A DNA stretch of 64,000 nt from JAAYCI01 sp964370195. GTDB taxonomy: Bacteria > Bacillota > Clostridia > Oscillospirales > Ruminococcaceae. Positions 1 to 9,194 of the stretch are shown piece after piece. The number at the start of each line of letters is the position of its first letter. The stretch's first letter is position 1. Below the pieces are notes generated by a model, which saw nothing but the letters and a program-made list of their open reading frames with translations, had not been told where the DNA came from and searched no databases. A program made the translations under genes and the position numbers. Where the stretch lies: NCBI GenBank assembly GCA_964370195.1, contig CAYJIH010000004.1, positions 1 to 64,000 of the forward strand, in the 5' to 3' direction.

Positions 1-198
1 TGGGGCAGACGGTATCAAGAGATCAGTTTAAAACTGCCTGCAACCGGTTCATCCCCACATGCGTGGGGCAGACGCCTTTACGCTCTTTGGCCAAGCATCA
101 CCTCCTACGGTTCATCCCCACATGCGTGGGGCAGACTGGCTTGTATGGCTAATTTTGTCGCACTAACAGCGGTTCATCCCCACATGCGTGGGGCAGAC
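1..198 (-). CRISPR. Type I-E CRISPR array, leader-proximal end (partial)
   Basis: Four copies of a 29-bp repeat are visible: a partial one at 1-10, then full ones at 45-73, 108-136 and 170-198. The spacers are 11-44 (34 bp), 74-107 (34 bp) and 137-169 (33 bp). Each repeat carries the inverted pair CCCCAC/GTGGGG around ATGC. Read on the minus strand the repeat ends GGGGATGAACCG, the usual 3' end of type I-E repeats, so the array is transcribed leftward like the cas genes and the repeat at 170-198 is the first. The array runs off the window at base 1, so its total length is unknown. Only 19 bp separate the first repeat from the cas2 stop codon. Confidence 0.97.
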
Positions 199-217
199 AC
201 ATAAAAATCATTCGAAT

Positions 218-490
218 TTATGTGGTTTGTATCAAAGTCAACCCATCTAAGTCTACAAGTTGTCTTCTGGGGCTTCCCACCATCTCCATCAAAAAACCTT
301 GCTCGTTTGGGTATGAATAAACCATCATCGCGGCCCCTTGCTTTCCCTGTGTGCAAATCTTTTCCCAAAGATGTTCTCGCACCACTGCCGTCACAGTGCC
401 TAAAAACACCCCTGCTTTTATTTCCAACATAAATCGTGTGCAAATACCTCTTAATGATTCCGGCACATTTTCCATGATAAACACTGTCAT
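218..490 (-). CDS. cas2: CRISPR-associated endoribonuclease Cas2, type I-E
   Basis: This 90-aa protein matches the type I-E (CasE-linked) Cas2 family: an N-terminal ENVPESLRG segment, a LEIKAGVFLG strand and a C-terminal VDLDGL motif. Cas2 dimers bridge two Cas1 dimers in the spacer-integration complex. Its ATG overlaps the cas1 stop by 4 bp (ATGA), so the two are translationally coupled. It is the last gene of the cas operon, and its stop lies 19 bp before the first repeat. A longer overlapping reading frame at 174-569 on the same strand is a shadow. Confidence 0.95.
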   Translation of the reverse strand: MTVFIMENVPESLRGICTRFMLEIKAGVFLGTVTAVVREHLWEKICTQGKQGAAMMVYSYPNEQGFLMEMVGSPRRQLVDLDGLTLIQTT

Positions 491-1407
491 TCCATTTCCT
501 CCCCATGATTTTTTCCACCAGGAATTTCTTTGTTTTCACCATCCCATAAGGCTCCAATCCCAGGCTCAATCACTAAAGTTTCCGTATGCTCAAAAATCCA
601 AAATAGGTCTTTTGGCAAACTATCCAAAAGCTTACAGGTATGAAACACCTCTCTGCAGGCACGTCGAATATTGCGTTCCAAATCGCTATCCCCATACCTT
701 CCCACAACAGAAAACGCCGCAGGCAGGGTGGTTTCCGCTTTGTATAAATCTGCAATATCATAGACAAAGGAAAGCATTTTTCCCGTGTGAATAAACCCAA
801 GACCCGTAGAGAACCCAAGCGATAGAATTGCCGCTTGGCAAATGCTATACAGAATTGTGTTGGCATAAGAAATGGCTCGATTAATAGGGTCCGCTTTGTC
901 CCAGTCGTCTTGCTTGTAGCTACGGCGGCTCCATTTAACACCATGCAAACTTGCCAACTGCTTGTAGACTTCCCTCATTCGCACACCTTCTAGGCCGCGA
1001 ATTTGCTCAAGTGTCATATCTTCGCAATTGATGTTTTGAAATCGTCTCACATAAAGCCGACGCACCACCTGCATATGTTTTGCTTCATCCATACAACATC
1101 GCGCTTGCAAAAGCAAATTTTTCGCACTTCTGGTTTCACCCATGCCATAAGCATAAAATTTTGCGGCGTGTTCTCCACACCAAACCACCATGCATCCATT
1201 GTCGCCAATGGCCTTTATTGCCGCATGGGTAATGCTCACGCCGGGGCCTATCATGAGTGTGGTCATAGCTGCAATGGGAAGCGGTGTACGCCCCTCTTTG
1301 CGTATCATCACAATGGCCATGTCCTCTTGCTCCAATATGGCGTGCTCCACATACAAAAAGGTGATGCTGTCTCTTAGTTTTGGCAGGCTACGCAAATCCT
1401 TTGGCAA
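487..1407 (-). CDS. cas1: CRISPR-associated integrase Cas1, type I-E
   Basis: This is the spacer-acquisition integrase, 306 aa, the usual length for Cas1 of this subtype. The metal-binding residues known from E. coli Cas1 are recognisable as E140 (in GLEGVR), H207 (in FIHTGK), D217 and D220 (in YDIADLY). Translation appears to start at TTG, preceded by the purine-rich site GAGGGAGGG about 6 nt upstream; no better ATG lies nearby. It follows cas6e by 14 bp and overlaps cas2 by 4 bp. It works with Cas2 to insert new spacers at the leader end of the array. Confidence 0.96.
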   Translation of the reverse strand: MPKDLRSLPKLRDSITFLYVEHAILEQEDMAIVMIRKEGRTPLPIAAMTTLMIGPGVSITHAAIKAIGDNGCMVVWCGEHAAKFYAYGMGETRSAKNLLLQARCCMDEAKHMQVVRRLYVRRFQNINCEDMTLEQIRGLEGVRMREVYKQLASLHGVKWSRRSYKQDDWDKADPINRAISYANTILYSICQAAILSLGFSTGLGFIHTGKMLSFVYDIADLYKAETTLPAAFSVVGRYGDSDLERNIRRACREVFHTCKLLDSLPKDLFWIFEHTETLVIEPGIGALWDGENKEIPGGKNHGEEME

Positions 1408-1421
1408 AACAATCCCTCCCT

Positions 1422-2042
1422 CTACAACCTGCTCAGCATCAGCATCCCGGCGCCATAGGCACGCTCTGCACCAAGACCTTCACAAAATGCCTTCCAAAAC
1501 AACGCGGTATCTGTCACTTCCAAAACACCTGTCCACTCCATCGCTGTCAAAACCAAGGCTTGCTCTCCTTTTCGTCCCGCAATGCTACGCTCGCCACATT
1601 CCATGCTTTGATGCACATAAAATCCGTTTTGCTCCGCTTTCCGTGCAAGCCAGGAGGAACGTTCCTCTTCCTGTTTTAAATAACGGCGCTTGCTGTTTTT
1701 GCCTTCTCCCTGCACTTTTTTGCAGGGCACAGCCAACAGGCGAAAGCGCAACAGAGTTCCGGCTTTTAGTGTTTGTTGCAAGCCGCTCACATCTTTTATT
1801 CCGGCCACCGAGAAACCTTTTTGTGCCAATGTTTTACAATTGGGCTTTGCCAAACTGCTCAGCCAAAGTGTGGGGCTTGCCTCTTGGCTGAGGTGATACA
1901 ACATACCCACCTGTGCCCGTGTTCTGCCCACGCCGCAGTCTTGAAAAGCAGACAACAGCGAGCGGTGCATATCTTGACAATTTCGCAGGCATTGCCGCGC
2001 ACCGGGGTGCCGCAAGTTTAAAGCCAATTTGCTTAGGTACAT
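1422..2042 (-). CDS. cas6e: Cascade crRNA endonuclease Cas6e
   Basis: This 206-aa RAMP protein cuts the pre-crRNA within each repeat and stays bound to the 3' hairpin in Cascade. It starts MYLSKL, as Cas6e proteins typically do, and has a His at position 26 (DMHRSLL), where the Thermus enzyme has its catalytic His. The C-terminal GLGAERAYGAGML is the glycine-rich RAMP loop. It overlaps the end of cas5e by 10 bp. The matching palindromic repeat in the adjacent array is its expected substrate. Confidence 0.95.
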   Translation of the reverse strand: MYLSKLALNLRHPGARQCLRNCQDMHRSLLSAFQDCGVGRTRAQVGMLYHLSQEASPTLWLSSLAKPNCKTLAQKGFSVAGIKDVSGLQQTLKAGTLLRFRLLAVPCKKVQGEGKNSKRRYLKQEEERSSWLARKAEQNGFYVHQSMECGERSIAGRKGEQALVLTAMEWTGVLEVTDTALFWKAFCEGLGAERAYGAGMLMLSRL

Positions 2043-2677
2043 GCCAGCACCTCCAAATTCACTTTGCGTTTACGAAATCGTCTGTCGCCTTCATCTATTT
2101 CGTCCATCCTCTGAAACGCCCCGGTATTGCTTGTGATTTCTGCCCGGATTATGTCGTCATGATTTTCGGCAAGAGGCTCTTGCAAAAGAGCTTCTCTCGC
2201 ATCTTTGTAAGCCTCTGTCAGCCCAAGACAAATCGGCTTTGTGGGCACACAGCTTTTTCGGCCAAGATAGGGTGGCCAAACCGGGCTACACAGTGCGGCA
2301 TAGCAGGCGTTTAGGCAGGCCTCTTCCCCTTCCAGCACCACAAGGAAAGAGGCATCCTCCAAATAGGCACGGTTTGTGACGATGGTATTGCCGCCAGAAC
2401 GTTTTTTTCCTTCGGCATTCAGCAGACAAGGCCTTCCCTGCGCGGTGTGAAAATCCGATGAAAGCGACCCTCTTCTGTCGGCTCGCACAGACATGGCGAG
2501 CTCTTTCGACAACTGATGCAAACGCTCGTCTTGGCGCAAAATGCCCATGCAAGCGGCGAGAAGCCCCACCACCCCGGATTTTGTGGGCATCAGAGCCGTA
2601 TCTCGCACTTTGTCCCATTTCGCACGCTCACCCCAGCTTTGCAACGGCCCTTCCAGCCGTAACAACAGCAGTTTCAT
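2033..2677 (-). CDS. cas5e: Cascade subunit Cas5e
   Basis: This Cas5-family RAMP (214 aa) caps the 5' handle of the crRNA in Cascade. The N-terminal LLLLRLEGPLQSWG is the Cas5 signature, followed by PTKSGVVGLLAA. The reading frame opens 15 codons further upstream, but the ATG at 2677 is preceded by AAAGGTGGTG and gives the family N-terminus, so it is chosen. It begins 16 bp after the cas7e stop and ends inside the cas6e start. Confidence 0.94.
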   Translation of the reverse strand: MKLLLLRLEGPLQSWGERAKWDKVRDTALMPTKSGVVGLLAACMGILRQDERLHQLSKELAMSVRADRRGSLSSDFHTAQGRPCLLNAEGKKRSGGNTIVTNRAYLEDASFLVVLEGEEACLNACYAALCSPVWPPYLGRKSCVPTKPICLGLTEAYKDAREALLQEPLAENHDDIIRAEITSNTGAFQRMDEIDEGDRRFRKRKVNLEVLACT

Positions 2678-2693
2678 ATGCACACCACCTTTA

Positions 2694-3809
2694 TCATTTT
2701 GGCAACGCCAAGCATATCTCAAGAAGCTCTTTTAGCGTATTTGCCCTATCGGCACCCTTTGGTGCAAGCTCCTTACTGCGTGGGGCAAACCATGCACTGC
2801 CCACTTTTTCCAGTGCGTAAGCATCTTGCATCAAATTGATTTCATCCACCAGTTTTTGCGTGCTCTCTTCAATGAGCTTTGTACCAAGGCCAAAACGAAC
2901 CGGCTGTGCAAATGCATTGGCGTAGCTGGTTGGAATTTTTTTCGTCTTTGCCTCTACATACAGCACTTCCGGCAACACTTGGCTTGCAAAGCTGTTTTGC
3001 TTGCCGGAAGGATTTGAATAGGCCATTACCTCCAGCATAGCCGGTAAAATTGTTTCTATCAGTTCTTCTGCATTCGGTGCGTCTTTTAGGTTTTCATTAA
3101 GTTTGTCTGTGTCGATAGATATATAGTGATAGTAGCAACAGGAATTGTACTCCACGTCTCCCACCATATCCGCACCTGTCTCATCGTCTCCCAAAAGATC
3201 GTCCATTGCGGTGAAATAATCACTTTCTTGGTTTACTATATGGGTGGAAAGAGCATGCGCTGTTTGCACGGAAGCCTCCACATTGTCAAATGCCTCACTC
3301 GTAACCATACGGCCAAATAGGGCAATGTCCACAGTCATGGGGTGTACACCAACTTTTTTCACCGCTTTTGCAACATCGCTTGCCTTTACCTTTTTAAACC
3401 CTTTTTCAGTGCCCGCTTCCTGTACCATGTTTTCCAAAACGTCTGCAATAGCTCTGATATCTGCCCTTGTGAAAAACATGGTCTGGCTTGTAATGTCCTT
3501 ATCATTTTCTTTTCCATCTTTGTTGCCGATGCCCGTCACTTTGCTCATAGCAAGCTCGGCCATTGTTTCTTCCATTCCCCGAAAGAGCAGTTCTTCTTTT
3601 ACCAGCTGTGGCAATTTGCGTGAGCGTATCCCACGCTCTCCGAGCAGGTTTTCAAACAAAGTAGAAGTACGCCACGATCTTTTCAGGCACTGGCTGGAAA
3701 TTCTGCCACGCAGAGAGCCACCAAAATAGCAGGTTTTAGGGCTACCAGTGTCGTCACGGTTTAAATTCCCCGGCGGGTAATGTTTGAGCATATGAATTTC
3801 ATACAACAT
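2694..3809 (-). CDS. cas7e: Cascade backbone subunit Cas7e (Cse4)
   Basis: This 371-aa Cas7-family protein forms the helical backbone of Cascade along the crRNA spacer. The segments NLNRDDTGSPKTCYFGG and RISSQCLKRSWR near the N-terminus are typical of Cse4/CasC. The ATG at 3809 is used because it has the ribosome site GAGGAGGG 8 nt upstream; the frame is open 24 codons further but lacks a site there. It overlaps cse2 by 11 bp. Confidence 0.95.
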   Translation of the reverse strand: MLYEIHMLKHYPPGNLNRDDTGSPKTCYFGGSLRGRISSQCLKRSWRTSTLFENLLGERGIRSRKLPQLVKEELLFRGMEETMAELAMSKVTGIGNKDGKENDKDITSQTMFFTRADIRAIADVLENMVQEAGTEKGFKKVKASDVAKAVKKVGVHPMTVDIALFGRMVTSEAFDNVEASVQTAHALSTHIVNQESDYFTAMDDLLGDDETGADMVGDVEYNSCCYYHYISIDTDKLNENLKDAPNAEELIETILPAMLEVMAYSNPSGKQNSFASQVLPEVLYVEAKTKKIPTSYANAFAQPVRFGLGTKLIEESTQKLVDEINLMQDAYALEKVGSAWFAPRSKELAPKGADRANTLKELLEICLALPK

Positions 3810-4326
3810 TTGCCTGGCCCTCCTCTTGCTTTGTGGTTTGTTCATTTGTGAAATATTCTTGCGCCCAGCGCTTTTGCACAAAATGTCCGGTATGGTTCCA
3901 CCATTTCAAATCCTCATACAGCTTTTCAAAATCCGGCGAATTGAGCCTGGCGCCCCGAATTTGCTTGCATAGCCGAAAAAGTTTTATCCCCAAAAGATTC
4001 CCATGCTCCGGAGCAAAATCCATGTCCAAAAGCCCAATCACCGCACGGTCTATACTGCTTTGGTTGAGTTTTTCTCTTTTCACGAGCTGGGAAAGGCACT
4101 GTGTAAAGGGCAAAACAGCAGGGCGCTCTGCCTCTTCCCAAAGACAGGCAAGACATAAGCATACAAACAAGGCTTCCTCCTCCTGTGGTTTCAAAGGTGG
4201 GCGAGAAATGCTGTAGAAATAGCCAAGCCCCCTGCCGGATTCCGCCAAGGTTTTGCCACAGGAACGCTTTAGAGCAATTCTGGTTTGCTGTGGCAGACCG
4301 CTGAGTTCCACGGTGTTAATCTTCAT
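3799..4326 (-). CDS. cse2: Cascade small subunit Cse2 (Cas11e)
   Basis: This 175-aa, mostly helical protein is placed between cas8e and cas7e, the fixed position of the Cse2/CasB small subunit, of which two copies line the Cascade belly. Family features are GLGYFYSIS near residue 35 and the basic RGARLNSPDFEKLYEDLKWW block near residue 135. Sequence identity in this family is low, so the call rests on position as well as length. It overlaps both neighbours (11 bp each). Confidence 0.9.
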   Translation of the reverse strand: MKINTVELSGLPQQTRIALKRSCGKTLAESGRGLGYFYSISRPPLKPQEEEALFVCLCLACLWEEAERPAVLPFTQCLSQLVKREKLNQSSIDRAVIGLLDMDFAPEHGNLLGIKLFRLCKQIRGARLNSPDFEKLYEDLKWWNHTGHFVQKRWAQEYFTNEQTTKQEEGQANVV

Positions 4327-5803
4327 GGATAACCCTCCTTTTTCGCATACTGTAATATTCTTTTTTTAAATTTTGGTTACATAAAACCAGCGACACCATT
4401 TGCTTTGCCCCAGCCCCTGAAAAGACCTCTGCCTTTTTTTGTATATCCCGCAAGATTCTTTGCATGGCCATCTCAAATGCCTCATCCATTTCCTGTTGCC
4501 ATCCATCTGCATCTAGATTAATACTTGCCAATTTTTCAAGATAGCCGGGAAAAAGCACTTGATGCCACGCGGCAAAATACTGCCCTTGCAGTGACTTTGT
4601 TGCCGCTTGCCCCAATTTTTTATATACCTTCCCAATCGCCTGCGCCATTTTTTCCACTTGTGCGATGTCGCTTTGCAAATATTCTCCAAGCTCCGCTTTT
4701 TTAATAAGTTGTAGCGGAATGGATAGCCTGTCTTCTTGCACTTCTTCAAAAGCGGCATTGCTTGTAACTAAACCCACCACACGAAGTGGTACAATTACTT
4801 TCTCTTCCTCACTATTCATAAAGTTGGCGTAACGGTGCACACTTTGCGGAGGCTGAAATACACTTTCGGCACCGGTACTACCGCTTGTCAAGGCACCAAT
4901 GTCACGCCAAAAAGAACGCCCGATTTGCGGTTTCACAGCAGACCAATCTCCACTTTTTGTTTTTCGATAGGCGGCATGCGGATCTTTCCACAAACCATTC
5001 CCAAGAAAGTTATTTCCTTGCTGATAATATACGTTGCGTACAAAACCGTCTTCTGCAATAAGCGTAACACGACGAGGCTGCCAGGTAAACGCCGCTAGCA
5101 AAGACATTGTAGCAAATTCTTGTTTGGGTTGAATGATGCCTGCTTCTCTCCATGCCACCGACGGCTTAGAATAAGGAATTTCTCCGCACTCTTGATTTTC
5201 TGCCACCATGTTTAGCACCAAGGTTTCAAAGAGCGTTTGTCCCATGCAAAAATAGTAATTACAGGGTGTGTTGTTTACAGAAGAGGGATACCCTTGCACT
5301 AAGGCGGGGCAAAACAAATAACTTGCCAAAAGTGCTCTCAACGCCTGCGCATAACTTAGGGAGTAATCATTTTCGTGATGATGCTCGAAATGGGTGTGAT
5401 TGTTGCCCGAAACGGCCGTATGAAGCAATTTTGCAACAGGTGCTTCCTCCTTATCCAATTTCTCACAATACGCCGCCTGCATAAAGGGACGCTCTTTGCT
5501 AAACAAATCAAACGAGCATCCCTCGCTTTTACAAACACGCACATACTCTTGCAGAACATCCGGGTGAAATTTCCCATTTTGATAAAGGCGTTTTCGGTCT
5601 GCAAATTGTTTTGGCCTGTATGCATCCATCAAAAAGGCAATGAGCAAGCGATAAATGGCCGCCTCTTCAAGCGGGGATTCACAGCAAAGCCCCGTATAGC
5701 AATGCGCTTGTGTTAACGCTTCCAATAACCCCAGCTCTGTTTGCTTTCCATCCGGCATTTCAAGTGGAATCCACGGTTTGTGCAAAACATCAAATTGCTC
5801 CAT
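4316..5803 (-). CDS. cas8e: Cascade large subunit Cas8e (Cse1)
   Basis: This 495-aa protein is the large Cascade subunit, which reads the PAM and recruits Cas3. It starts with FDVLHKPWIPLEMPDGK, the usual opening of CasA/Cse1, and carries the conserved segment QTLFETLVLNM near residue 185. The gene follows cas3 after 2 bp and overlaps cse2 by 11 bp. It appears intact, with no frameshift. Confidence 0.94.
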   Translation of the reverse strand: MEQFDVLHKPWIPLEMPDGKQTELGLLEALTQAHCYTGLCCESPLEEAAIYRLLIAFLMDAYRPKQFADRKRLYQNGKFHPDVLQEYVRVCKSEGCSFDLFSKERPFMQAAYCEKLDKEEAPVAKLLHTAVSGNNHTHFEHHHENDYSLSYAQALRALLASYLFCPALVQGYPSSVNNTPCNYYFCMGQTLFETLVLNMVAENQECGEIPYSKPSVAWREAGIIQPKQEFATMSLLAAFTWQPRRVTLIAEDGFVRNVYYQQGNNFLGNGLWKDPHAAYRKTKSGDWSAVKPQIGRSFWRDIGALTSGSTGAESVFQPPQSVHRYANFMNSEEEKVIVPLRVVGLVTSNAAFEEVQEDRLSIPLQLIKKAELGEYLQSDIAQVEKMAQAIGKVYKKLGQAATKSLQGQYFAAWHQVLFPGYLEKLASINLDADGWQQEMDEAFEMAMQRILRDIQKKAEVFSGAGAKQMVSLVLCNQNLKKEYYSMRKRRVIHED

Positions 5804-5805
5804 TC

Positions 5806-8334
5806 TTATCCCTCCTCTGAGATAAGGCCCAAATCTTTGTCCACACGCAAAACTCGATTTTTTTCATCCCTTATACAGCCATCCTCATCGGCTTTAAACA
5901 AATAGCACCCGCGCAGTCGGCCCTGTGCCTCTATAGCCTTCGGCAAAAAGGTAGCCACTTCCTTCTTTCGTACCGACACCATTTCACTCATCACGAGGCG
6001 TGCAATATTCAAGGGGACAGCGTTTACCACCGCTTTTTCAAACAAGTCTTCTCTTAACAGAGCCAGTGCAACGCTTTCCTCTGAAAGACGTGTTTTAGCC
6101 ATACCCAGCAAACCCTTATCCTCGTCATCTTGGGTAAATATATCATACGGGGTACCACGTTGTGTTGCAAAAAAACTATCTGCCTCCGGCAAGGGTAACA
6201 CCACACCTTTTGCATGATTTTGCGCCAGTTGTTCCTTAAAGACTTTTTTTGCCCCAATTTCCAACTCACTTGGCAAGAGCTCCTCACGGTACACTTCTTC
6301 TATAGCCCTCCGCATATCTTTTGGAATGCAAAGCGTGGGCTGTGCCTGTATCATATCCCGCGTTCTTTGCAAAAGAAGTTTTTCGTAAATGACCTCGGCC
6401 ACGCCAAAATCACTCTCACTCTTACAGACCACGTGGATATGAGGTGCCGTGCACTTTGGCGGACGCGTGGTGTCTCGGTGGCGAAACACCCGCCCAGCAC
6501 GTTGCAACAAAAGGTCTATAGGTGCGAGTTCTGTAAACATAGCATCGAAATCCACATCCAAAGATTGTTCTAACACTTGTGTGCCGATTACAACAAGCCG
6601 TTTTGGACGATTCCCATTTTTACCACAAAGTGAAATACATCTTTCTTCTAACCCATTTCTGGCTTTTGCTGGGAAGCGCGCATGAAACAAAAGCAGTTCC
6701 TCTTTTGGGATTTCAAGAACCTGCAAGTTCAAAAAGACATCTCGGGCTTTTTTTACCGTATTGACAAGAACACAAAAAACACCCCCTACATTGGCCCATT
6801 GTTCCCTTACTGCATATTCAAGCTCGTGATCTTTTAAGAAGTGGAACTGAAAACATAAACTCATATAGGTGTTATGGCTTGGAATTTGCCGCACACAGCC
6901 ATCCCCATGTACCGCCGTTATCAAAGGATAGTCTGAAATAACCTCCTTGGTACTTGCACCATAAGCAAAGAGTAACTCTTTTTTGCGCGCACTTGGCAAC
7001 GTGGCCGACAGCATCACAACCGGAATTTCCAAAGCAGAGCACCATGCCAACAGTCTGTCTATAATTTCACTCATATAGGTGTCATAGGCATGAATTTCAT
7101 CTAAAATCAGTACTTTATTCTCCAATCCTAAAAGGCGCAAAACCGTGTACTTTGCACACAAAACTGCCATCATAGCTTGATCTATCGTTCCCACTGCGTT
7201 TGCACTCAAAAGGCCTCTTCGCAAAGGCTCCAGCCATGCCCCAGCTGTTTCACGCTCATCCTCAGATTGAATGTTGGCTTTTATTTCATCTAGCAGAAAA
7301 GCCTTAGCATGTAGAAGTTTTGCGCTTCCAACATTTTGCTCATGGAAAAGTTCATTGACACGCCTAAACATCTGATTGCTTGTTGCCATGGTGGGCAAGG
7401 CGAAATAGAGCCCAGATTTGTTGTATTGCTGGCATAACAATGCACTTAAATAGAGGGCACTTTCTGTTTTTCCCTCACCCATCGGAGCTTCAATCAAATA
7501 GAATTCTGCAGGATTGCTCTGTTCGTTTTGACATTGGATTTGAATTGGCCTCAAACTATCCTGCGTCAAAAAGGGCCATAATTCCGAAAAGGATTTTTTG
7601 TAGGACAAAAAGGGCTGATGTTGTAAACCATAATTCTGTATTGCAAGCAAGGCTTGTTTGTATGAAAGTTCCTGATAAGCGGAAACGCTTTTGGCATCCA
7701 AAGCGTCGAAGTGGGAGCCAGATGCAATCCAATCTGCCAAAATCACCAGGCCCGTAAGAGTTGTGCACACACCGTCAAGATGGCCACACTGCATCATAGA
7801 CCATTCTTCTTCACAGAAAAGTGTTTTCAGTGTTTGTTCCAATTCCAGTTGCTGTTCTTCCCACCATTTTGGATTTTGATTATCCGCAATTCGAAATCCC
7901 TCTCCACTTTTTCCTTGGTGGTGTAACGAAAGCACGGTTGAAAAATTTTCTGCCCAAATCTCATCGAAGGTGGCCTGCGCCCGCCAAATACGCTGTACTA
8001 TTGTTTTTGTATAGCGCTCATGTCGAAATCTTTTTTTCAACACAACATTGCGAAAAAGACCCTGATTTTTCATCGTTTGCACACAGAGAAGCTCGGGTGC
8101 TTTTACTTGAAAAAAAGGATGAGCCTTTCCGATATCATGTAGACTTGTAAGATATCCACAAAGTGACAAAATTTGTTGTTCCGTTTGTTTACACTGAAGT
8201 GAAAGGTAAGTACACAAAGGACGCATGCACCCTTCAGAAAGCAAGACTTGTGTACAACAGGCAGCATCAATGCTATGAAATAGAAGCGTTTTTTCCGGAC
8301 TCCTCTTCGCCCATAATATATTCTGGCCAGACAA
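5806..8334 (-). CDS. cas3: CRISPR helicase-nuclease Cas3, type I-E
   Basis: Cas3 degrades DNA flagged by Cascade. An N-terminal HD nuclease domain (LHDIGKAHPFF) precedes a superfamily 2 helicase with Walker A APMGEGKT, a DEIHAY box II, SATLP and a motif VI QRAGRVFRH. The frame is open to 8478, but the TTG at 8334 has GAGAGGGG about 9 nt upstream and places the conserved ILWAK segment near the N-terminus, giving 842 aa. The extra 48 residues upstream do not resemble Cas3. The start is therefore probable, not certain; cas1 in the same operon also seems to use TTG. Confidence 0.94.
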   Translation of the reverse strand: MSGQNILWAKRSPEKTLLFHSIDAACCTQVLLSEGCMRPLCTYLSLQCKQTEQQILSLCGYLTSLHDIGKAHPFFQVKAPELLCVQTMKNQGLFRNVVLKKRFRHERYTKTIVQRIWRAQATFDEIWAENFSTVLSLHHQGKSGEGFRIADNQNPKWWEEQQLELEQTLKTLFCEEEWSMMQCGHLDGVCTTLTGLVILADWIASGSHFDALDAKSVSAYQELSYKQALLAIQNYGLQHQPFLSYKKSFSELWPFLTQDSLRPIQIQCQNEQSNPAEFYLIEAPMGEGKTESALYLSALLCQQYNKSGLYFALPTMATSNQMFRRVNELFHEQNVGSAKLLHAKAFLLDEIKANIQSEDERETAGAWLEPLRRGLLSANAVGTIDQAMMAVLCAKYTVLRLLGLENKVLILDEIHAYDTYMSEIIDRLLAWCSALEIPVVMLSATLPSARKKELLFAYGASTKEVISDYPLITAVHGDGCVRQIPSHNTYMSLCFQFHFLKDHELEYAVREQWANVGGVFCVLVNTVKKARDVFLNLQVLEIPKEELLLFHARFPAKARNGLEERCISLCGKNGNRPKRLVVIGTQVLEQSLDVDFDAMFTELAPIDLLLQRAGRVFRHRDTTRPPKCTAPHIHVVCKSESDFGVAEVIYEKLLLQRTRDMIQAQPTLCIPKDMRRAIEEVYREELLPSELEIGAKKVFKEQLAQNHAKGVVLPLPEADSFFATQRGTPYDIFTQDDEDKGLLGMAKTRLSEESVALALLREDLFEKAVVNAVPLNIARLVMSEMVSVRKKEVATFLPKAIEAQGRLRGCYLFKADEDGCIRDEKNRVLRVDKDLGLISEEG

Positions 8335-8427
8335 ATTTACACGCCCCTCTCGAGATGACAGATTCACTTGTGGATAAATACCATTCCGAAAAAATCCATT
8401 TCCAATCACGCACGCTAGAACAAGAAT

Positions 8428-8433
8428 ATTATA
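8428..8433 (-). promoter_or_regulatory. Possible -10 box of the cas operon
   Basis: A TATAAT hexamer on the minus strand lies about 95 bp upstream of the chosen cas3 start, in an AT-rich stretch. No good -35 hexamer sits 16-18 bp upstream of it, so the assignment is weak. Confidence 0.35.
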
Positions 8434-8478
8434 TCTAATACTAACATAATATTTGTTTTTTTCTATAATTTTTATCAA

Positions 8479-8808
8479 CTTCGTCTTTCGATCCAGACTT
8501 TACCTTTACATGTGCCTCGGTACTGGATTTGAACAATCCCGTTCATGTTAAAATGCAATAATTATTCTCAATATGTTTCATAAGATGTGTTTGATGATGT
8601 GTGCGTTTTGCATGGTATACGGCACATGGTTGAGCAAATCAATGCATGTGTAACAGTATGGCCACCATGAAGCTGAATTGAATGCCTATGTAGAAGGAAC
8701 AGAAAGTAAATACAGAATAAAATGATTATATTGCCTGCACATGCTAAACTTCCCCCACCCTATTGGGGTCAAATTGGGGTCAAAGTCACCATTTTTTTGT
8801 GACACGCA
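8479..8808. other. Intergenic region between cas3 and tRNA-fMet
   Basis: No convincing gene is seen. It contains two tandem copies of TTGGGGTCAAA (8763-8773 and 8774-8784) and a GTCAC/GTGAC inverted repeat (8785-8803) just beyond the tRNA terminator. At about 8530 there is a 10-nt match (GTTCAAATCC on the minus strand) to the T-loop of the neighbouring tRNA. These are the sort of remnants left by integration next to a tRNA, but nothing decisive is present. Confidence 0.4.
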
Positions 8809-8847
8809 AAAAAACACTCGAAAAATCTTTCGATTTATCGAGTGTTT
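8809..8847 (-). terminator. Rho-independent terminator of tRNA-fMet
   Basis: On the minus strand AAAACACTCGA pairs with TCGAGTGTTTT and is followed by further T residues. A second small hairpin (TCGAAAGATTTTTCGA) sits in the loop. It begins 3 bp after the tRNA CCA end. Confidence 0.85.
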
Positions 8848-8849
8848 TA

Positions 8850-8926
<77 letters not shown>

Positions 8927-9117
8927 GTAACTGTGCTTTGCAAATCAAATCACTTTGTCTCACTTAGCTTATATAGCATATCACGTCATAGCTGTTTTGT
9001 CAATGTTTTTTATAAAATTCTGCACATTTTTCACACTTTTTTTCAACAGAACAAAAAGAGGATAGACCCCAAAATATATATTTATTTAATATTCTATATT
9101 AAAAACCGTATTTTAAC

Positions 9118-9146
9118 TTGTATATCATGCATTTTTCCTTTATAAT
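9118..9146 (+). promoter_or_regulatory. Promoter of pgk-tpiA
   Basis: TTGTAT (9118-9123) and a perfect TATAAT (9141-9146) are separated by 17 bp, with the pgk start 49 bp downstream. Confidence 0.75.
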
Positions 9147-9194
9147 GAAAGCGTCTTTTATTTAAGTGTTTAGTAAAGAAAGGATGTCGCAATT

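Noticed and set aside
174..569. 131-aa open frame across cas2 and the first repeat
   Set aside because: It overlaps cas2 in another frame, has no family features and runs into the CRISPR repeat; cas2 is clearly the real gene.
8515..8550. tRNA pseudogene
   Set aside because: Only a 10-nt T-loop match is seen; the neighbouring sequence cannot form the acceptor or T stem.
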